Positions 37,856 to 51,956 are shown, numbered from the stretch's first letter. The stretch is 64,000 nucleotides of DNA from Aptenodytes patagonicus (GCF_965638725.1 NC_134950.1:11346101-11410100), one strand, 5' to 3'. The notes: a model not told the origin generated them from the sequence alone. Translations and numbers: made by a program.

Positions 37856-40664
37856 CCCTCAGGAGCTTCGGCTGAGAGATACCCTGATATTGCAGGGACA
37901 GTTGCTCCAGTGGGTGTGGGGGACCATGCCTTATGGCACATCACCACCATTGCTGAGCATCTCTGTATGTTGTTCTCAGCAGAGTTTCTGTCCCCTTTTG
38001 TGCAAACTGCTGCATCTGTTAGCCACATGCTGCTAGCTGTATGCCAGGCCAGCAGTTACGTAGGCCAATCCCTAACACCTGCTGAAAGGGTGCTTGACCC
38101 TCCTGATTGGGAGTCAAATAGAAATGAAGAACTCAAAGCACCCTTTGATCAGGAAGAGCTGGCAGAGCTTGTTAGAAGGGTTTGGAGCTTGCTAGAAATT
38201 CACGTCAAACGGTCAATGGGACTCATTTGTCTCAGGCTGGGTCACTAAGGACTGTGGTCAATCTCTGTGTTGGAACCAGAATTTATTGCCCATATCAAGT
38301 TCATCAGCAGAAATTAACTGGGACTGTTAAGAACCAAGTTAACTGAGGATCATATAAAAGGCTGGTCTCTCTAATTTTTTCTTGCTCCTGAGCTTCTTCC
38401 ATTTGTCCTATTCAGAACAAGCATTCTGGGTCAAGCTCTGCTCTTTCTGTACAGTAGTTAGTGCAATGAGCTCTCAAGGTTTTTACATAGTATTAATCAA
38501 GTCAATCACCAGAGGGCAGAGGAAATGAAATGAGGATGTTCTGGACCATGAAATAGATGACTCATATCCCTGGAAAAGGTTTAATTGAGCAAAACAGGTA
38601 CACAAGTGTACCTGGCTCACGACAGAAATTGTACAGAGGAAGATGAGCCTCCAGAGAGAAGGATCAAGGCACCTGACAGCACACAGAGAAAGGTGTGCAG
38701 TAAATCATGTCTGTGGAGAACAGGCCTCCATACACAACTCATCCAGCTCCCATAGAAGGCAGCGGGCAGCAGTCTTCTTTATAATGCTTTCACTAGAGCT
38801 GTTGGTCATGTCCAATGGGGAAGAGGTGCTCTGCTGGGAACCTCAGCACTGCGTACGCAGTGAGGAGCATATCCTTGAGACCCAAAGGTATTACTCCTTG
38901 GAAACACCTTTGATGCTGTGTTTTTTCCTGTTTGTGTTTTCTGTGCTCTTGTTCCTCAGCTCCTCAAGAAAGCAGTGCACCTATGAAAGGGATGTGCAGA
39001 AGAGGGAAATGTACAGTTGTGGGGCAGACTGGTGTGCACATCTAGCCATGGTGTTCTGCGCTACAACCTGTCTCCTGGAGCTGGGTTCTTCAGCCCTCAC
39101 TGCAAACGGAAGAAATGGGATACCCACGCCCAGAATTGCAGATAAGTGGGCAGCTCAACTGTTTGCCTGGAAAGTGGTTTCAAACCTCTGCTCTGCCTAA
39201 TTCAGAGCATGGTCTTGAACATAGAACTTGAGCAAACGCTCTAACCAATGCTTAGGGCCAGAGCCATTTGTATTCTCTGGATCAGTGAATATTTGACCCA
39301 TCATAGCAAAGCAGAAGAGCACTACCAGCAGGGAACAAGAAACCTCCGCCTTCAAGTAGCTGGCAGTCTTGCAGTTACAGTGTTCTCTGGAGGACAGGAA
39401 CACCAAGGCTTCAGCTCTTCCAGCAATTCAGGATTTTCAATGACAGTGACAGGTCTTATCTCTTCCATGTGATATGCACAGCACCACAGCTCTAAGTAAG
39501 CCAAGGAGACCAAGTCCCACGGTGGACTGTTCAATGTCAGGCTCAAAGGGTCTCTGTAGTATCTGCTTGAGCTACGTTTTCAAGCAGCAGAAGACCCCAC
39601 AGCTCCTGGGCATGCACACATGCATGCAAGATGATGTTTAGAGGTGTTGGGCCAGATCTTCTAGGCCCAGGAAGCCTAGGACTTAGCCACCTTAAGTGTC
39701 AGTGGACCAGACTTTTGTTGGTTTTACCATTATTACTACAGACTACAGATATGATTAAAAGACATACCCAACTATTAACAAAGTATTTTCTGATTATCCC
39801 TAAGGACAAAATAATTTATTCTTTCCATGCACAGCTCTGCATTTGCCCACCTTCAATAGGCCCTAACGCAGGTTTACATGTTTACAGCCCTTGCGTGCCC
39901 AGATGCATCTCAGATCCCCAAGTCTAATGAGTTCCCGTCACATGAATTAATTATACTACAAAGCACAGGAAAGAAAGCCATTAAATCTTAAATTAAGTTA
40001 TTAAATTAAAATATTACTGCAGAAATTCAATAGCAGCTTGTAGCCTGTGGGAAGTGACTCTGCAGGGAAAAACACCATTTGCAGGTGAGGTGGCACTCAG
40101 AGCACCTTATCGTATTCATGGGGAGGAGGTGCTGACCCCTGCAGAGAAGCTGCAATTATAATGAGTCTCTTACCCAGGAAAAAGCAGTTATCCCAATACA
40201 TTTGTGATGGAAGCTGAGGTACTAAATAAGATGCTAGCAGGATATAAATAATGAGGTGGTACACAGCCGCGTGTTGGAACTGAGCCACTAGAGCAAGATA
40301 ACGGTAAAGGCACAAGCTTAACTTACATTGCACAATTCCTGTGGGAAAGGGGGTGGGAGTATAATGCCATGTGGAAAGCTGATTCCTCAACTTGGAGTGA
40401 GTAACATAACTCCATAGCCCTGCTTATCTTTGTTCAAAGCCGGAACAAGCAGAGTTGAATTACTGCAGAGGTCTAACCCTAGGTGCAAGGCTAGATTCCA
40501 GCTGAACGTGCTCCCAAAGTCTAAACATCCAAAGGCCATTTCTGGCTTCACATAACTAAACCCACGCTGAGAAAAGGAAGAAGCTGCTAAATGCATGGGC
40601 CTAGATTCATCAAAGAATGTAATCAATGTCTCACTGAAAAGGGATTTGAAGTTATGCATGACTG
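37856..40664. other. Non-genic interval with one long orphan ORF
   Basis: No recognised gene. A 185-codon open frame on the plus strand (38643-39200) is discussed as a finding. A good CTCF-like motif lies at 38506-38522. Confidence 0.4.
38506..38522 (+). promoter_or_regulatory. Candidate CTCF site
   Basis: TCACCAGAGGGCAGAGG agrees well with the CTCF core (CCASYAGRGGGCR). Occupancy cannot be judged from sequence. Confidence 0.4.
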
Positions 40665-40689
40665 CTCTGATAGTCTGAGACTATCAGAG
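40665..40689. repeat. Perfect 12-bp inverted repeat, 1-nt spacer
   Basis: The left arm ctctgatagtct (40665-40676) and right arm agactatcagag (40678-40689) are exact reverse complements around a single G. Such a palindrome could extrude as a cruciform. No gene context explains it. Confidence 0.95.
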
Positions 40690-43600
40690 TATACATTATT
40701 TGATATTTTATGGTGGTTTCCTGTTACCATGCAAGGTGTAACTCATATTTCTAATTAAACATTTTAATATAACACAGCTTGTAAGTGTCTCATGGTACAG
40801 CCTAGTAAAGACAGAAGATGGGGTTTTAAAAAGGAACAGTGATTTTTTAACCACCAAAGCCAATGCTTTTCAACATGATTCTGCTCTGCCCTTCCCCTCT
40901 GATGCAAAACTTATGGCAAGGATTCCTAACAGGAACATCAGTCAATTTATACATGATTGTAGCAGTGTGTTTTGTGACAGGTTTGCTTAAATATCTTTCA
41001 CTAAGATAAAGGAGCTGCGAAGAAAAACGGCACTATTGTGAATTTCTCCTGTTTTGTAACTCTATACAGCCAGATTTACAGATTGCTGAAATGTTTTACT
41101 GCTATGATTAAAGGACAAAGAATTAAGTAAACTTCCCTGCTGATTTCAACGGAGGAAATTAGTCACTAATAATCACGTTTCATTTTAAAGCACATTACTC
41201 TATTAACTGGCCTGGCCTCTCACAAGCTAAATCTAAAGCCCAGTGAAATCAAAAGGAGACTTTCCATTGACAGTTTTTCGGGGACGTATTGTGTGTAGCT
41301 GATCATTGGTGAACTGCAGCAGAGAAACGAGTGACCTTTTTGGAATCAGATGGCAGCTAATGCCTTATAACTACTCTAAGCAATATTGCATGGCATTCCG
41401 CTTATGACAAAGTGGGTACATGAGAGCCCTGGGCTTCTTGCTAACTGAAGGGCTGAGGTTTTTTGAAGTCTCTGATGAGCCTGTCAGCTCCTCCCTGAGC
41501 ATGATAAAAAGGGACATCCCTTCACAGCCTGCATTAAAAACCAGGTATCCCATGCAGTCACATTTATAGACCATAGCTCTCCATAATGAATTTAGCATAT
41601 TTAACATTCCAGTTGTCCCATAACGTGCCATAATGAGGAATGAAGAGCTGGGACTGGGAGGTGCCTGTGGCCATCAAGTGGCCCCAACATCCTAGGGACA
41701 TCATGGGTTTGATCTTTCTAGGGGTCTGCTTAAAAGGAAAAGTATTCCTTTAGCTCCCACCTAAAGTGCTCCCAGACACTGAGGAATTAAAATAAACCCT
41801 CTGTTCTCCTTTCAATTATGGCTTTTCCTAGATTCATAGCTAATTGCTCTGACCAGCAGTTTTCCTCAAGGAATCATTATTAGGTCTCCCTTAGCCTCCT
41901 TTTTCAGTCACTTCCTCTCCCCTGAGCCGATGGTTTCTGCAGCTTGAAAAGGTCTATCCACAGGCTTTGCTTTAGCTCAGCAGCTTCCACCTTCTTCTTT
42001 CGGGGCAACAGCAGGATTAACTCACAGCTCAGTAGCTCTGACAGAGCTATTGGAACAGTAGCATTGTTGCTGGAATAAGAGCATTATGAAAAAAAACAGT
42101 TCTTCAAATAATAAAGAGATTATCAGAATGTCTCACTCTATACACCTTTAACAACTTCTACATGGAGACCAAGAATATTTCTTTGCTGTTCTCCAGGGCT
42201 CTTTCACCCGTAAGAGTCTTGAATCCGCAGCACACAGCCCCTCTTCTGAGTCAAGCTGGTCTTGCTATAAAGTTTCTAGTCCTCTCCCTGCTACCTTCTT
42301 GAACCACATCAAATCAATATAGGATATTTCCTGTGGAAATCAAGTTTCTGAAGTCTAGGAAACTGCAATTCCTTTAGTGAGTGTACCTCCTTGTCTGACC
42401 CATTTAACTGGGAATACAATTGGTAGCAGAACCTGCAGGAGATATATAAATTCATAATATTGATGAACAGTCTGTGAATGCTGCAGATGCCCACAGAACC
42501 TGTCCCTTTGCTATCTGATAGACCTTGAATAATCCGTGACATTGCAACCGTCACAGGTGCTCCCATGATGAATATTTTTAGCCTGATTTCTTAGAGGTAT
42601 GAGGCTAAGCCACTCTGATGAGTGGAGCTGCTGTTGTATGTGTGCTCAGCCTGGGATTTCAGCTCTGCTCTTGGGAGAGGGCTAGGTGAGGAATCACCAC
42701 CCAGCACAAGCACTTACCTTGCTCCTTGCTGAACTGGGCACTCTCAGCCTCACAGTCTTGCGGGTTCCTCCTCAGAGATACCATTCCTTGGGCATGGCAA
42801 TCTGTGCCAGCATCCCACTCCTGCACCCTTCCTGTGTGAAACAGATATGCTTGTTTTAGCTGCTACTTCATATTCCTGGAATAGACCGTAGTTAAGGTGA
42901 CCACGAAGAACACTTTACGAGTTCTTTTTTTCTCAGGAGAAATTGTCATTGAGATTATAAACACCTCTTGAAGATACTTGCAGAAATACGCCACAGGGAA
43001 ACAACAGATGATAACACTGAAAAGCAGCTGTGTTGTCTGTGTCAAGATCTTCAAAGCACAAAATGTCCTTTCTCGGCCTTTTAGACTGCTTTGTTCCAGA
43101 GATGGTAAGGGGTTGAAAGAAGTTTTCGGCAAGCTTTTGATGGCCTATTAAATAATCTTTTGTTCTTGTCTTTAAGCAGCTGACGTATCTCAATGTATTA
43201 AGCTGGTGAACACGACTTTTGGCCTGGTAACATGTAACTTTACATTGCACTAAAAATTAAGCTTTTTTTAATACAAATCAAGAAGCTAACTGAATTTGGT
43301 CATTTTCGTCGCAGGAGAGTACTTTGTGAGCCTAATGTTAAGCAGGCAAATGATACACCAGGTCTGACAGGGTTCCCTATCTATGAAAAAGGACTGACTT
43401 CTCTCAGAATGAATCCAATCACCCAAACGAGGCTCCCTCAAAGCCAGTCTGTCTTTAGGGGCTTCAACCAGAAACAATGCCTAGTTTGCTAGACCTCAAC
43501 TTTCTACCCAAATAAAACCCATCGCTCAGTCATGGTGACCTCTTACTCAGGAGAATTTTTACATGACTCTAACACGGTGTCATTTAATAAACTAGGATTA

Positions 43601-46600
43601 TATCTACTCATAAAATCATAAGCAAACTGCAAAAAGCAAAGACAACAGTAGGGGAAATTAAATCTCGACAACAAGGTTCATAAATGAAGTTTGCCAGGGC
43701 TGGATTTTTCTCTCTCTCCCATATAATGAGATCAGAGACCTCCATATTCTCTTCTGAATCAGGGATTTATGCACACAAATGGCCTATGTGTCTTCTAGGT
43801 GATTTCTGTTTCCTATTTACACCACTCTGCTTCCCCCAAAACAAAATGGCACTATTCTAGCTTGTCTGCTAATTAAGTATAAAGTTGTCTGATTTTCTTT
43901 ATTAATACAAATTTTAATGTGCTCATTGAATGGAATATACTACGCTTCGACTTGCTTCTGAGCTTACGAGACAGATTTTGCTATATTTGTACTGTAATTT
44001 CTTCCGCTCCTCTACAGATAAGAAGGAAAGGCCCAGCCTATTGCTTATACAGAACATCAGTTTGTCAAGCATTTTGTGCATCCCCTGGGATTAGTGGAGC
44101 TATGAAATTGTATCATTATCATTGCCTGCTGCATTACTGAACCACCAGGCAGGGCCTGAGAGAATATGCATGCATGTTTGTGCAATGACATTTTTAAGCC
44201 ACGGTTCGCCTTTTCATTTATTTACTTCCTGCATACTAATCCAGCCCCAAAGTATTCCAGGCTGGTGCCCAGAACCAGAATTTCCTTCTCTGTTTTAAAC
44301 AAGGATTTTTTCAGGTATTTGCGCTATTTCACCCAAGCCCATTATTTACAGATAGGCGAACTGTTACTTTTTGCTTAGACACATTTACAACTTCTGAAGA
44401 GAGAGGCAGACTTGCAGACTGCTGAGAAGTGATTTGGGTTTCAACCTTTGTCTCCACAGCATGCCTTTGAAAAACAGGCTGCTTGTAGACACAGAATTCA
44501 GCTCTACAAACACTGAAACGTGCACATAAAGTGCAACAGCTGTAGCGGAGTCATGGCTTTGCAGTATCAAGGTCTTAAAAATGTGGGTAGGCCTGGAAGC
44601 GCTTCATTTTAGGCAAATTTAATTTTTCCACTTTGTTACAGCAAAACAAATTTCAGAGCTAAGTAAGCAGCAACCTGACAGGAAATTCGTAAGCCTATTA
44701 GAGAGGGAAGTGAGGTTGAAAGAACACCCTTTGACACTCTGCGGAAGTTACTGCTCATTTGTAAGCCTACACCTAAAAAATTGCTCCTAAATCTAAAGTC
44801 TGTAAATGAACGATTAAGTGACAAAGCCTCTCAGTGTTTGCTGTTGCTCCACTCCACCTCACCGGGGTATTGTGCTCCCTGTTGGTCCCTAGGGGCTGCA
44901 CAGAGAGCCAGCACTGAGGGAAGGCTGTCGACGCTTGCAGCTCCTGCCAGGGTGCGACTGTACTTTTGGACACAACCCTAAGCAAACACTGGTGTCAAAC
45001 TTTACAGCCCAAAAGGGAAGTCACCGTGACGCAGCCAGCCATGCCGCTGGCAAAGCCTGGCTAGGAGAGATTAACTCTTCCTGAGACAAGGCATTTTCCT
45101 CTTCTTCCCTGGTGTCCAAATCTGAGCAGAGGGCTCATTCACCCACTCTTTCCTCTTCCATTAGCTTGGTAACCAGAAAAGCAAAGACTTCAGTGCGCTG
45201 ACATGATGTGGTTGTGGAGGGTGTGAGAGGTTTCAAATCCCTCATGCACTTTTGCAGAAGCATGAAGGTTAAAGCAATGTTAACATTTAAAGTGTAAGGA
45301 AGCAGACTGAGGAAGCATGGTCACAGCAGCCTGGCAGCTTGGCTGATGTCCTATATATTTCGTACAGGTTAATGTGGTAGCAGGCTGGAATGTTACTTTG
45401 AAATATGAAAATAGGGCTATTGATTACATTGTATTATGAAATGTAATTCTACAGAGAATTTCATAAATTTATACAAAACTTGTGGTTCATATTTTTAAAC
45501 TATAATACTGTATAGCTCCTGAAAAAGAACTGTAATGCCAATAAGTGGTGTGTAAAGTTAGTATGGGAAATAGAACTCTTGAATGAAAAAAAGGAGTTTT
45601 GGTATTTTCACAGAAACATGTTTTGAATTTGTGGATGGTTTTGCCCATTTTTTCAAGGAGGGAAATTACAGTAATTTCCCTGCCATTCTTAGGGCCGTTA
45701 TTATAGGATACTGCAGTTAGGGTTTTGTGATTTAATAAAGGAGCCCACCTACAAATGGGCTGAAATATATATTGTAGATTTTAAAGCATTGTGTTAGCAA
45801 AAATGTTTTGCAAATTTGAGGAAAGGATGATGAAACTGAATTGCAAGAATTTAATTTGCCATTCATTGGTCTTTATTCTCTTTTGGCTGCAAATGAGCCA
45901 TCCTACTGAGGTGCATGCAAAGAAACGGAGATAGAGAATATGAGTCATTATCCCTGGTATATAAAAGCACAATGAATGATGTTTGCGATCTGGACGTTGA
46001 TCTCAAGCAGCCGTTTTTGCCTTAGATAAATTTTCAAAAGTCTGATATCCTTTTAGACTCTGTGATAACTAGTACAAACTGTTTAGTTAACAGAGCATTT
46101 TTCAAATAATGCTGAGTGGGATTTCCGCTCAAGCACTAAAGTACACATCAGTATCTCTGATGGGGAAACAAAAATACAGCATAGCCAAACACGGGTGGTA
46201 CGTTCTAATACAGGCCAAATGGAAGCTACGGCTACAAGGAAAGGGCGCTTGGAAGTTATGATTATTTATTGATAGCAGCATTCACTATTTCATCTTTTTG
46301 TGTCAAAGATTCTATAGTGATGTGAACTAAATCCAGTACAGTCTTGAAGTTGAGATTTTCTTCTTTCCAGCTCCTTGCAGAAGGAGCATCTGCAAATTGG
46401 AAAGTGGAATGGGGAGCAAATAAGAGGCAGAACTGTACACAGAAATAAAATTCTGGTTTGAGGAAGTGTCAGGCCTGTCCTCCACAGCAGGCCAGTGGCT
46501 GCATGGAAGTGTCACCACAGATAACGTGAGCAGCATTGTGCCATTCATACATAGAAATCACTTATGATGTGTTGATGTAAGATCAAGAAGTAGTTCCAAC

Positions 46601-47687
46601 ACTCAGATTTGGGAGAAGTTGGGCTGTCTCAGTTGAGCATTAACAGTTATAAAATTCAACACAATTTACCTGGCTAAAACTCAACAGAACTGAAATGCTC
46701 ATCAACAGGTATTTTCAGAAACGTACCAGGTTCTGAATAACAAACTGAGTGCTATGAATAAGGAGCAGAGAAGTAAGTGCTTTCTTCAGCCTCTTGCACT
46801 GAACTCCTGTGGCTGTAGGTAGCCCTGAGAGATTCTGCCCTGCTTCAGGGACCAGGCAAAGGGGGCAACTAAAAACCCTTATTTTCATGTGTCAATAAGT
46901 CACTAAATGCAATTACACTTTTCCTGTTCTTTTAAGGAGAGGTACTACCGCAATAGCTTTATCAACAGGTAGACACTGCCATTGGTTTAGGCAATGTTTT
47001 ATCAGTACAGTCTTCCTACATTAAATAACAACACCTGTTGGCAGAACTGGGAAAATGTTCCTCTTTCTCGAGAAGCAGTCATCTCAGATGCAGGCTTTAC
47101 ATTAAGAGAAGAAAATGTTCAATTGGTGAAGTAGAAAGAGCATTTAGAAGGCGCCCCGTTGTGTACCTGGGGTCACTGTGCCTGTTGTGGAAAGACAAGC
47201 CAACTTCTTCCACATTTGGGGTTTGCCAAAGTGTGCAAAAACTAGTCTGGACTGGCTGGAGTTGAAAGGAGGTTTGGGTGGTGTGAATTCGCTTGTTTGA
47301 CTCAGACTTGCAGCACTGAGCCACAGTCATGAGAACCATTTTAGTGGAGAAGTTATGAAGTGTTCTGCGTGGCCCTCAGACTAGCGTCTCCCCCAGATTA
47401 AGTCCAGGGATATTTTAAACAACAAGTTTTAAAGGCAGAATTGAGCTGGAATAGTTTGAATTGTGGTCAACAAAGATAGTACAAAATATATTGTTTTACA
47501 CAGCAAAAAGGCTCCCTGAATTTTTATTTATTCATCTCTTTCTGCTAACAAAAAGGATTGTTGACTTCAGGAGAAATGTCTGTATTTTCACACAGCACCA
47601 CTGTGTATGTGTCTGAGAATGTACAAGTGAAAGTGATTGGACACTGATCGATAATAAAGGTGAGAGTACACAGTACTTTTGTACTTA
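40690..47687. other. Non-genic interval
   Basis: Unique AT-rich sequence. The block near 41239-41280 (aagcccagtgaaatcaaaag, then gactttccattgac) resembles an old amniote interspersed repeat. No gene or recent transposon is seen. Confidence 0.45.
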
Positions 47688-47720
47688 CAACAAAAAATGT
47701 ACTTTAGTACATTTTCGTTG
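47688..47720. repeat. Imperfect inverted repeat, 15-16-bp arms
   Basis: caacaaaaaatgtact and agtacattttcgttg are near-complementary (a one-base length difference and one mismatch) with a 2-base centre. The centre is too tight for a typical microRNA precursor, so it is noted as a cruciform-type palindrome only. Confidence 0.7.
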
Positions 47721-50700
47721 CTCACAGTGGAAGAAAGAACAAAGCAAACAATCAGGATTAAAAGCCAAGTTAATTAAATTCCAAATACCTTTCAGTGTAA
47801 TAAGTTACAACGGTGTGAGTAGCACAAGCTAGAAAATTTATTACTAAAAATAGCATTTTTTCAGTCTCCCTAGGTTTCCTCTGTACTTAGTAAAGAGAGG
47901 TGAGCACATCCAGAGGGCATTTCAGATCTTAGGAGAACTGAATTATTTTCTCATATGTACTCAATCTCTTTCTTTCTCTCTATAGAAATATATATGCATA
48001 CACAGACACACAGAAACACACACATAAAGAAAGATATGTATGTGTATACACACATATGTCTCTGTGAGTGTACAGGTTGCACACACATTTACGTGTGTAA
48101 CAAGTGTGTGTGCATGTGCTAACAGTCCCCAGCAAGCTGCACTCTGAACCCAGGACCCTCACCCACACTTACGTGGGATAAATCCAAGCGTGGAAGTTTG
48201 ACAGAGCAAATTATGATTCTGCTCTTTCACTGTTTTTACAACTATGTTGCATAAGGGAGTTTCTTCTGACTTACACTGATTTACTTCATACCAGAGTAAG
48301 GCTTTGAGAATAAAGCATATCCAAGTAATATTTATATGGCTTTAAGTAGAAGCTGGTAGTTAAAGAGTTAATACATGGTTCAGCAGACTAAATATCTGGG
48401 CGATACGTAGTCACATCTTCAGCTCACGTAAATTAGCACAGCTCCCAAGTCCTCGGCCCTCCATAGACCAGTTAAAGGACTGGTCAGAGCCTCCCTTGAT
48501 CAGCATTTGGATCTCTCTGCATGCCCCTGTGGGACGATTTTGCATGGGGTTTTCCTCTGCAATGCCCTTAGACGAGATAGATCTCTTCCTCCAGGCTGGG
48601 CTGTGCCCTGGCACGTGAGTCCTCCCTGACCTGAGGTGGGTGCATTTCAGTTCTGTTCTGAGCACAGTGGGGAAACAAAACTCTGCTGTTACCGATGTAA
48701 AATGCATGAACATTACTGAGGCACATGCACCCTGCTCAGCGCTCAGGGAAGAAGACTTGGCCTCCCACATGCAGGGGAACAATACTTGACTCTTGTTTGG
48801 AGGTCACTGCAAGAGTTATGCCAGAAAGTAAATATATATCCTATTGAATGCTGGTTACAGACAAGCTGGGGCTGGAGCTATTCCATCTCTCCATCAGATA
48901 AACACAAAACATTTTACCTTGTAGTAACATTACGATTATCATAGCGTGACTGTTATGATTGAGTTCCGTGATCTTTCAAGATTACCAAATATAACCAGAG
49001 ATAAACAGGTAAACTCTGCGTCTGCAGTTCTTCCCCACATAAGAAATACCATGCACATCAACAATGCTGGGCTTATCTTACTGCAAACACTTATCCAGCT
49101 GAATCCTAATGCAGCTCACGGGTTTTAAGGGAATTCCTGGTGATGGCTGAGATTCTTGAGTAGAAAGCTCTGTAGCTGCACAACATTTTATCCCAATAAG
49201 AATGGTTAATATTACATTAAAGTGATTGCTGTCTTCCCCTCATGTTCTAATCAAAAATCCAAAGCAGGCTGGCTGAAAGAGAGCACCAAATTTTAGGTGA
49301 CACACATATCCCTGAAGTGTCAGCTCCACATCCTGAGCACAGTCCCTAGTTTTCATGTGGCAGCCAGTGATTTTTAAGCAGCTCCGACTGCATTTGCTGT
49401 CACTGAGTGACTGTAACAGAGAGCCAGAATACAAGAAAGCCACAGCAGCACTGGCCAAAATAAACCCCCTCATCCTTTCATATGAACATGACTGCTGAGC
49501 CTCAGAGATTATGTCCAATCCTCCATTCAGAAAGTCACCTAAAGAATGGAGAGTAAATATCGGAGTATGGGTAGATAATATTTCCACTACTTGTAGGTGC
49601 AGTTCTCCTCATCCTTTTAATACGCTCCAACAGAAGGAGACAGCTCTAGGTTATTAAGTAAGTATATATTTGCTTTGTTTTACTGCAGGGTAAGCCTATA
49701 TCTGCTGTGGAAACCTATAGACACCACAGCAATTTTCACCCTGGTGTGTGTACTTAGATTTACACTCTAGTAGCTGTGCTTGGATGCTAGAAGAGCCATC
49801 ACTACTATTACCACTGAGTGGTGCTGGTTACTTCCAGTGACCATAAACAGAATGGGGTTCTAGTCATGGGAAAAAAATAGTTACTACATATTTTTCCTGT
49901 TTGTGTGCTGCCCATTGTGTCATTCTCCTCAATATGAACTTTCAACTCAGGTTGTCTTATCATGCCAAAGCTTTGATGCCTGAGAAAAAAAGATCATTTA
50001 GCTTGATAAGGATGTTGTTCAGGTATAAAGGTGACCTCTAGCTACAAAATAAACAGCCAGGTCACAGACTGAAGTAGATCCTTCTCTCTGACTCCTCTGA
50101 AATTAGGAGGAGCTGAAAAAACAGCCAAAACAGACTGCATAGATGGTAAAAGCTCTAAGAAGTAAAGGTTTACTGAGCATATCTAAACTGAGATGGCTTG
50201 ATGAATATATCATGAGCTGACAGCCTAAGTGGCTTATATCTGTGTCCCCAGTGAGTTACTTCTCTGTTAACTCCCTTACTCCATAAAGCTGGTTTCATGT
50301 GTTGCCCTCTGTCTTTATTAATGTTTCAAACTCATTGCTGGAGTATTTCATTTTGTCCAGGCCTGATCCACTTTCACTCTATTGATATTTATTTATTCTT
50401 GTAGCCCATTAGCACCTTTGCAATGCTGATGAACTTTTTTTTCTTCTCCCTCTGCAGGTAAATCAGTTTCTAGGGGACATGGAAATGTTTAGTCCAGCAC
50501 ATAAACGTGATATGACATGCAGTGGTGCTCAGTGGCTTTAAGACATCAAATCTAGTAGTTTAGATAGTGAACTGGATGTCTGTTCTGAGATATCCTAGCA
50601 AGGCAGCAGCGAGAGGTGGTCGTAACAAGCCAAAATAAAAAAATGTAGGCGCTCACTGACCAACACAAGATGGCCTTTCTTGTTCTACTTCATCCTCCTT

Positions 50701-51841
50701 CCCTAACTGCTCATAACCTGCTGTATCACTTGTTAATCAGCCCATTGCAAAATCTGCCTTTCTTCTTGATTTAGACTTCAGTTCTTGATTCTTCCACCCA
50801 CATGTGTGTTAATTTGCCTCCCTCATGTTGAACAGAGAGCAGATCAAGGGCTGTCATTCTGCTCGGCTTAATCTCCAAGCACAAAATGTACAAAAAAACC
50901 AGTTTCAGAAACTCACCTGTCTTGGTAACTGCCAGGCAGAAAACACCTTTATAATTGCACCCGCACATGACAAGCAATGACACTAGCCGCAAACAGATCC
51001 TGTAAGTCAAGAAAATTCTCAGCCCTGAAGGTAAAGTTTGGGTTCTGGCAGACTCAAAATGGCGATACAATTTTCTCAGCAGAATGTTAAACAGCACCAT
51101 AAAAGGGCTGCTAAGCTATAGCTGTGTCTGTAGCAGGCTGTGGTGAACGTGCTTTCCTGGGCGTCTTTAAATTCGGTGCCCCAATCCCACCTCCTCCACC
51201 ACCATACACAGCCTGGAGGAATACCATTAATATCCTTGCATATGGCAAATGCTAAAGACTCCTAACAGATCAAGTCCATACTTGCTTTGTGTGGATGATC
51301 AGGACTCTTACAGTATTTTTTGTCATGTATTCTACATTATAGCTGATATCCTTCAGTAAATATGGGCAGTGGAGTATTTGGTAGAGCTGGCCGATGGTTT
51401 CAGGAAGGAAGTTGAAGGGCACATTGTATTTAACATGAAATGCCTTGCAAAAATCCTGGCAAGGTGAAGGATTAAATTGAATGAGGTATCTTGCCACAGA
51501 TGTTTTTGAGGCATCGAATGACTGCTCAGTGCATGTACTGTGCTGGCACAGAAAAGTGCCAGATTTCAACACATGCGCAGTTTTATAACACATCCAAGCA
51601 TAGACATCATCAACCTCTCTCTTTAAAGAGCACATGCGTGTCGAATCCTCATGAGGGATTTATATGCCTACCTCTTTAATAATGCACAACCTTGTAGCTT
51701 GTGCCGTCTCTAGGAAACACTGCCAACCTGCAGTCAGGAGGGGCAAGGGATTCTTTGGAGACAGGTGTTTTCACAGATTTTTCTGCTCCTGCTCGTGTTC
51801 CCAGTTCTGCTGTATGTGAAGCTGATGATACACTAATTGAT
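47721..51841. other. Non-genic interval with CA/TG-rich stretch
   Basis: The part at 47985-48120 is a degenerate CA/TG/TA simple-sequence stretch. The rest is unique and carries no gene signal. Confidence 0.45.
47985..48120. repeat. Degenerate CA/TG microsatellite
   Basis: Interrupted (CA)n runs on the left pass into (TG)n runs on the right, with TATA/TGTA bridges. The stretch is self-complementary in a loose sense. Open frames here are artefacts of the repeat. Confidence 0.75.
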
Positions 51842-51956
51842 ACTATGCATATATTGCATAGCACACATGTACATGTATGCACACCATCACTCTAGACACA
51901 TTTGCATGCGCGCACGCGCGCGCGCACACACACGTATATAATATATATACACACAT
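51842..51956. repeat. Alternating purine-pyrimidine tract
   Basis: The core at 51903-51956 is 'tgcatgcgcgcacgcgcgcg', then (CA)n and (TA)n, almost wholly alternating purine-pyrimidine with one break at 'taata'. The lead-in (51842-51880) is a TATGCA/ACATGT-rich stretch. GC/CA alternation of this length is the classic Z-DNA-prone sequence. Confidence 0.85.

Noticed and set aside
37084..38248. Three long overlapping plus-strand frames (263, 288 and 315 codons)
   Set aside because: They lie in three phases of the same GC-rich LTR, are Pro/Ser/Leu/Arg low-complexity, and arise from stop-poor sequence rather than a gene.
47688..47720. Possible microRNA hairpin
   Set aside because: The loop is only about two bases and the arms about 16 bp, too short and tight for a microRNA precursor.
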